Shown: piece by piece, positions 59,762 to 64,000 of the stretch | Layout of the letters: each line of letters opens with the position of its first letter | How positions within the stretch are numbered: position 1 is the stretch's first letter | Assembly (NCBI RefSeq): GCF_004027225.2 | Contig: NC_044277.2 | Location: 70,394,400-70,458,399 of the forward strand | Direction: 5' to 3' | DNA from: Strigops habroptila | Taxonomy: Eukaryota; Chordata; Aves; Psittaciformes; Psittacidae | DNA: 64,000 bases | The notes under the pieces: model-generated | What the model saw: the letters and a program-made list of their open reading frames with translations, nothing else | Told to the model about the DNA's origin: nothing | Database searches by the model: none | Translations under genes and position numbers: made by a program

Positions 59762-59840
59762 TTGTGGCCAGATTCTGATATCACATATGTGATCAGAAAT
59801 TACAGTAACTGCATTAACTTCAGTCAGATCTATCCTGACA
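59762..59840 (+). repeat. relic of an ancient amniote dispersed repeat
   Basis: The blocks GGCCAGATTCTGAT, then GATCAGAAATTACAGTAACT, then GCATTAACTTCAGTCAG follow the order of a repeat widespread in turtles, crocodiles and birds ('ggccagattctgat...gtaaatcaggagtaactccattgacttcagtgg'). A 14-bp palindrome ATCACATATGTGAT (59,780-59,793) lies within it. The family is not named because I recall the pattern, not a database entry. Confidence 0.4.
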
Positions 59841-61215
59841 TGGCTCAAGGAGGCGAATCCAGCCCTAAGGTGAAGATGTGCTTGCAATATTGTGTAGCAA
59901 AGCGTGTGGGTGCTAATCCGCTTCTCTGGAAGCTGATGACAACGCCATCATGTGCACCAGCGGGGACTTCCCGCCTGTTTTGTCTGAGCTGGTTTCTGCC
60001 TTTAAATACTGCATGTTGCCTATTTTTGCAAGTCACAGGTTCCCGGCCTAGATGTGTCAGTGCTGTTAGCAGTGGGCTTCACATAACGGTTCGTAGTTCC
60101 CCAGGTTGCTAACATCCATACTGGAAATGGGTGGATGTTTGGTCCCTAATCAGGTTTTACTCGCTCAATGAGGAAATCGGCTAGGGCCAGGGAAGTGCTG
60201 CTAGAGGAGAGCTTCGTCTGTCCTTGTTGGTTCCCGTATGAATCCAGACATGAGCTACGTCTATGGAGCGTGCCGGCGAACGCTGGCATTTAAGGCTGCT
60301 GTGGCAGAAATACCTTCCTTTCATGGCAGAAGAAATGCTATGCACATTTCCAGCTTATTGATTGGGTTATCTTGCAGTTATGAAAGGGAGGTTAAAATGA
60401 CTGCAATTTCACAATTTTTAACAAAATTTAGGCAGAGCTGTTTTGTTTCTGAGTAACTCATTAACTGCAACATTATGACTTTCCCTGTTAAACAGTGAAC
60501 GAATTTAATGTGTTGTTTGGTACAGGGTACAGCAGCTCTGCTGTGTGCTTTACGCAGATAAATTGACTATGTGTGTTTCATGATGTGGCTGCTTGAGAAT
60601 TGCATTTAAAAGTAAGATACTGTGGTGGGTTTTCTTGGTTTTAAATGGCAAAGGAAAACTGCAGTTTTTACTGGTGTCGCAGGGCTTTTCCCATTTCTCA
60701 GCACCAAGAATTTTATTACTACTAATTGCTAGGCATGAGTTTTCTAAAGCTTTATGAAGTCCACAGTACTTTATTTAATCAACATTTATTTTGGCTTACG
60801 AAGGTGAGTTTAAGACAATCAGTAGAAGCAGCAGCAGCAGGAATTAGGATTTATTCTGTGATCATGAAACGGGTGCTAGAAGAGAGAAATACACTTGTTT
60901 AAAATTTGCTACCTTGGTGTCTGCATCTGCTCTTACTTCATTAGGGAAAGCAGAGATAGGCTTCTCTGGGTGTTTTGATTGGTGATTTTTTTGACCATGA
61001 CATGGGAAAACAGGCATACATTGGTCATAAGTGGCATAGCAGGCCCAAGCCTAAAATGCGGACTTGAAGGATCAGTTCTGTTCTGCTCTCTTAGGAACCT
61101 CACAAAGTGAAGAGCATCTTCCCCTGTAGCTGAAAGCATCTCCCATCTCCCATGGGAACTAGCCTTAGGTTGTGGGTCCTTCTTCATGCTTTAAGTCTGA
61201 GCGCAGAAGAGCTTC

Positions 61216-61406
61216 CTATGGGGGTGATGAGACACTGGAACAGGTTGCCCAGAGAAGCTGTGGATGCCCCATCCCCGAAAGTGTTAAGGCCAGGTTGGAC
61301 GGGGCTTAGAGCAACCTGGTCTAGTGGAAGGTGTCCCTGCCCACGGCAGGGGGTTGGTACTGGATGATCTTTAAGGTCTCTACCAACCCAAACTGTTCCA
61401 TGGTTC
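61216..61406 (+). mobile_element. CR1 LINE 3' tail fragment
   Basis: It contains only the CR1 3' end: GGGTGATGAGACACTGGAAC, GGTTGCCCAGAGAAGCTGTG, CCATCCCCGAAAGTGTTAAG, GTGTCCCTGCCCACGGCAGG and GATGATCTTTAAGG. The terminal octamers have decayed to TGTTCCATGGTT. It sits in the presumed first intron of the CpG-island gene. Confidence 0.94.
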
Positions 61407-63420
61407 CTCTGAGGTCTGGCAAATGTGGGGAAAGCCTGTATGTTAAACAAGATGTAAGAGTGCTTTTTTTAAGTAGAACCTTTATTTTCTGTGCTTTAAC
61501 TCCTTGTGTATCTCTCAGGGCCTTATAATACTAACAAAGACAGGCACACGTTAACACACCTGCTTTGGAGGGACTTATTGTGGGATTGAAGTGGCCCTGG
61601 AAGTCAGATAAAGGCTGTGAAATGTCAGTAATGTTTACATGCAGAACCGAGAAAAGCAAACCCGAAGGTACAGAGCAAGTCGCGCATCTCAACTTGTTGA
61701 AACCTTTCCAATTCTTTTATGCCCACTCTGCATAGTTAAGTGGGCTACTTTGTGAAACTGCACATCCAACTCCAAAAAAAAAAAAAAGAAAAAGATTTCT
61801 TTTATTGTGCTTGTGCTCAGGGTATTATTTGTAAACCTTGTCTGGAAAAGCCTGGCAGGCAAAGTTCCCTGCAGAACATCTATGTGAACACTGTAACAGT
61901 GGTTACACCATACTGTATCTCACCTTCAGTTGTTACAAGATTTAGGGTACAAAGAAACAATTATGTAATTAATTTTTTAAATAAAAATTGGGAAAGTGAG
62001 CTATCCGCATACGTTTCCTCTGTTTTGTATTAATATGAGATTTCTGTGCAAGGTGCAGAGTACTGGCTGGCAAAGGGCTGCAGTTAAAAATGGAGAGTAG
62101 CAGTGTAGTACTGGCTTTGAAGATTGCTGCTTTGGCTGGTTTCAAGGTTGGTGCTTGTGCTTTTGGCATTATCCTTCATGTTGTGTCCCTGTTGGTATGT
62201 GCACTGCTCCCGCAGAATTCAGACAACGCTTCTTATGTGTACACCTGAGACAAGGAGCTTGTCTGTAATGCGTTTTTCTGGCATACCTGTCTTCCTCTCA
62301 CAGGTAGTTTCGGTCTAGAGTAGTTCTTTCTGTGTCAGTGGAGATACATCACATTAAATTAAACTCTGGTAATGGTGCAGAAGAATTGTGCATGCTTTTG
62401 CGTAAAATGAAACAAGGCCGTTTTTACTGTTTTGCACCTCTGTGGATATAACTGTTGGGCTGGAAGACATCTGTATTTTCAGTCATGACTAATATCTCAG
62501 GATTGCTGAAGATAAGCAAGCTAATTGTAAGAATAAGCTAAATGGTGAGCTAAAACACAGTGCAGTCCAGTCCTGACAGCTGTTCTTTCTGAATTCCAGT
62601 GTCCCATTTCTCCTGTCTTTCTTTTCCCTTTTTTTCTTTTTAATTTCTTTCAGCAATCTGTTAGTTTTGTACTAGAGTAGAGGATGAAATAGATGGCCTC
62701 TTAAAGTCTCCTCCATTTCTGGGCTGTCTAGAATATTCAGGATTTGTTTTCACACACACATACCCCCACACCCCCAATCGTGTCTCTCTTATTATTTTCT
62801 TTCCTGTGGATATCTTTTGTAATTTTTCATCTTGTTCTTCTATGCCACTCCTGCCAGTGTTAGATTAAATTGAACCTTCTCTTCCCTGCTGTCGCCCGTC
62901 TTGTTTGGTCTTTCCCTTGTAATTCCAGATTCATTTTTCTGCAGGTTTTGCTCCTGTAAGTTTACATCTTGGTTAAATTGCTTGTCTTGATGAAAGCACT
63001 TTGCTGCGCTGCTGAAGGTAGCATGATGTTTTGATGGGACAGATATTATTTACCACCCCATCTGGGCAAGCTGCACTGATTATGGTGAATTTCAGGATGT
63101 TGCACTAGATAAAGGTGGAGAGAGAGGGGTTTAGTTACAACTTAAAGCACTCTCACGTTTAGGTGATGGTGACCATTAAGGAAAAACAGCTACTGAAATA
63201 CCTATTTTGAAGTCAGTTCACTAAACACATGGCTGCTTTGTGTGTAGTTTAATCTTACTAGGGAAGCGGTATATTGCTTTTTGTGGAGTAATTCAGATCA
63301 CAGCGCATGATTATAGCCAGAATGAAGGGATTTTTCTTTTTGCCTTCTAAGGAATGAGAGTTTTCTTGAATACATGTATTTATCCTTAGACATCTATGGT
63401 ATTGTAAATGCTTAAAGACT

Positions 63421-63466
63421 CCTGTTGTCATAGACTTGAATTATCCTGTTGTCACAGACGTGAATT
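63421..63466 (+). repeat. 22-bp imperfect tandem duplication
   Basis: CCTGTTGTCATAGACTTGAATT (63,421-63,442, two substitutions relative to its partner) recurs at 63,445-63,466 after a 2-bp gap. It is a local duplication with no evident function. Confidence 0.85.
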
Positions 63467-63568
63467 TTCTTAAAAGCATTTGTGAAGGCTTCCTAACAAT
63501 ATTCTTTTGGGTTAAAGAGTTGCGTGTGGGAGACTCCATTTTATTTATACAGGCAAAAATGTGAACAC

Positions 63569-63582
63569 ATTTGCATGACGTG
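63569..63582 (+). promoter_or_regulatory. octamer directly joined to a CRE-like half-site
   Basis: ATTTGCAT at 63,569-63,576 runs into TGACGTGC. A POU site abutting a CREB/ATF-type half-site is a plausible composite element, but single matches of this length can be chance. Confidence 0.25.
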
Positions 63583-64000
63583 CTCCAAAAGCAGCCAGGA
63601 GGCCTGTGGCAGAGTTAGGGAAGTACCTCACTTCTCCTGAATCGCAATTCAGTGCCTTAACAAGTATTCCGCTGTGTCCGGCCTTTAGCTACTCTCTTAG
63701 CATCAGCAAACACTTGATTTTCTGGCAAGCACAGCGTTCTGTATACTGCAGCTTTTTGTGTTGCTCTGGCATTGTGATTTCCATGAAAATTGACAGCTTT
63801 CACACTTTAATGCTGCTTCTAAGAGATTTAGGGGTCTTTAAAAAATTATTTTTCCATAGCATGTTAAGCCAGCTCCTCTATTAGAAGCTGGGAATGGGAA
63901 GAGACTTAAAATCTGTGTTTCCAGTTAAAATTATGATTTAAGGATCTTTTAAAAGTAGCTGCATTTCCAGCTGATGGAAATTACAAACCTTATTAACATA

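Larger units (their letters stand above)
58831..61215. other. probable first intron of the CpG-island gene, left part
   Basis: Composition falls back to AT-rich right after the island. No exon is recognised. Two octamer (POU) motifs lie at 59,541 and 59,599, and an ancient repeat-like segment at 59,762-59,840. Intron status is inferred from the donor at 58,035. Confidence 0.45.
61407..64000. other. probable intron continuation, nothing recognised
   Basis: No exon or LINE is seen. Present are an A13 run near 61,776, a short CA/C-rich patch at about 62,750-62,775, an octamer plus CRE-like site at 63,569-63,582 and a 24-bp-period duplication at 63,421-63,466. The window ends in this sequence. 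Confidence 0.5.

Noticed and set aside
1..64000. CRISPR arrays, bacterial operons, tRNA or rRNA genes
   Set aside because: None seen; the window is vertebrate nuclear DNA and no regularly spaced repeats or RNA gene boxes were found.

Overview
The window looks like bird (avian) nuclear DNA. The evidence is six copies of chicken-repeat-1 (CR1) LINE retrotransposons: all are 5'-truncated and most end in the ATTCTGTG-type 3' octamer. The background is AT-rich and gene-poor with large non-coding distances, and there is one sharp vertebrate-type CpG island. Nothing bacterial, viral or organellar was seen. The species cannot be told from the sequence.

Layout. 1-14,732 is mostly unannotatable non-coding DNA. 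It holds a GC-richer segment with a TATA box and broken coding-like frames (about 2,540-3,880), a CR1 3' fragment (6,612-7,078), and a perfect 60-bp inverted repeat (11,344-11,403 and 12,593-12,652) around a 1.19-kb spacer. 14,733-17,510 is the longest CR1 copy, on the minus strand. It carries most of the endonuclease and reverse transcriptase, but is broken by frameshifts, a small in-frame deletion and a substituted catalytic aspartate. 17,511-56,317 is long non-coding sequence with two more CR1 tails (42,225-42,428 plus; 46,951-47,471 minus), several palindromes and hairpins, a stretch that reads like a developmental enhancer (about 31,600-32,260), and a speculative terminal exon (55,771-55,921).

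The one convincing host gene signal is the CpG island at about 57,150-58,830. It has GC boxes, a G-quadruplex-capable run, a pyrimidine-rich possible initiator tract, a strong-context ATG at 57,991 and a splice donor at 58,035. I read it as the promoter and first coding exon of a plus-strand gene that continues to the right, so 58,035-64,000 would be its first intron. I do not recognise the encoded N-terminus. CR1 fragments at 56,318 and 61,216 flank the island.

There is no operon or pathway here. The window is one promoter in mostly intergenic or intronic DNA. Its most unusual feature is the 60-bp perfect inverted repeat, best explained by a recent templated inverted insertion or less likely by an undescribed terminal-inverted-repeat element.
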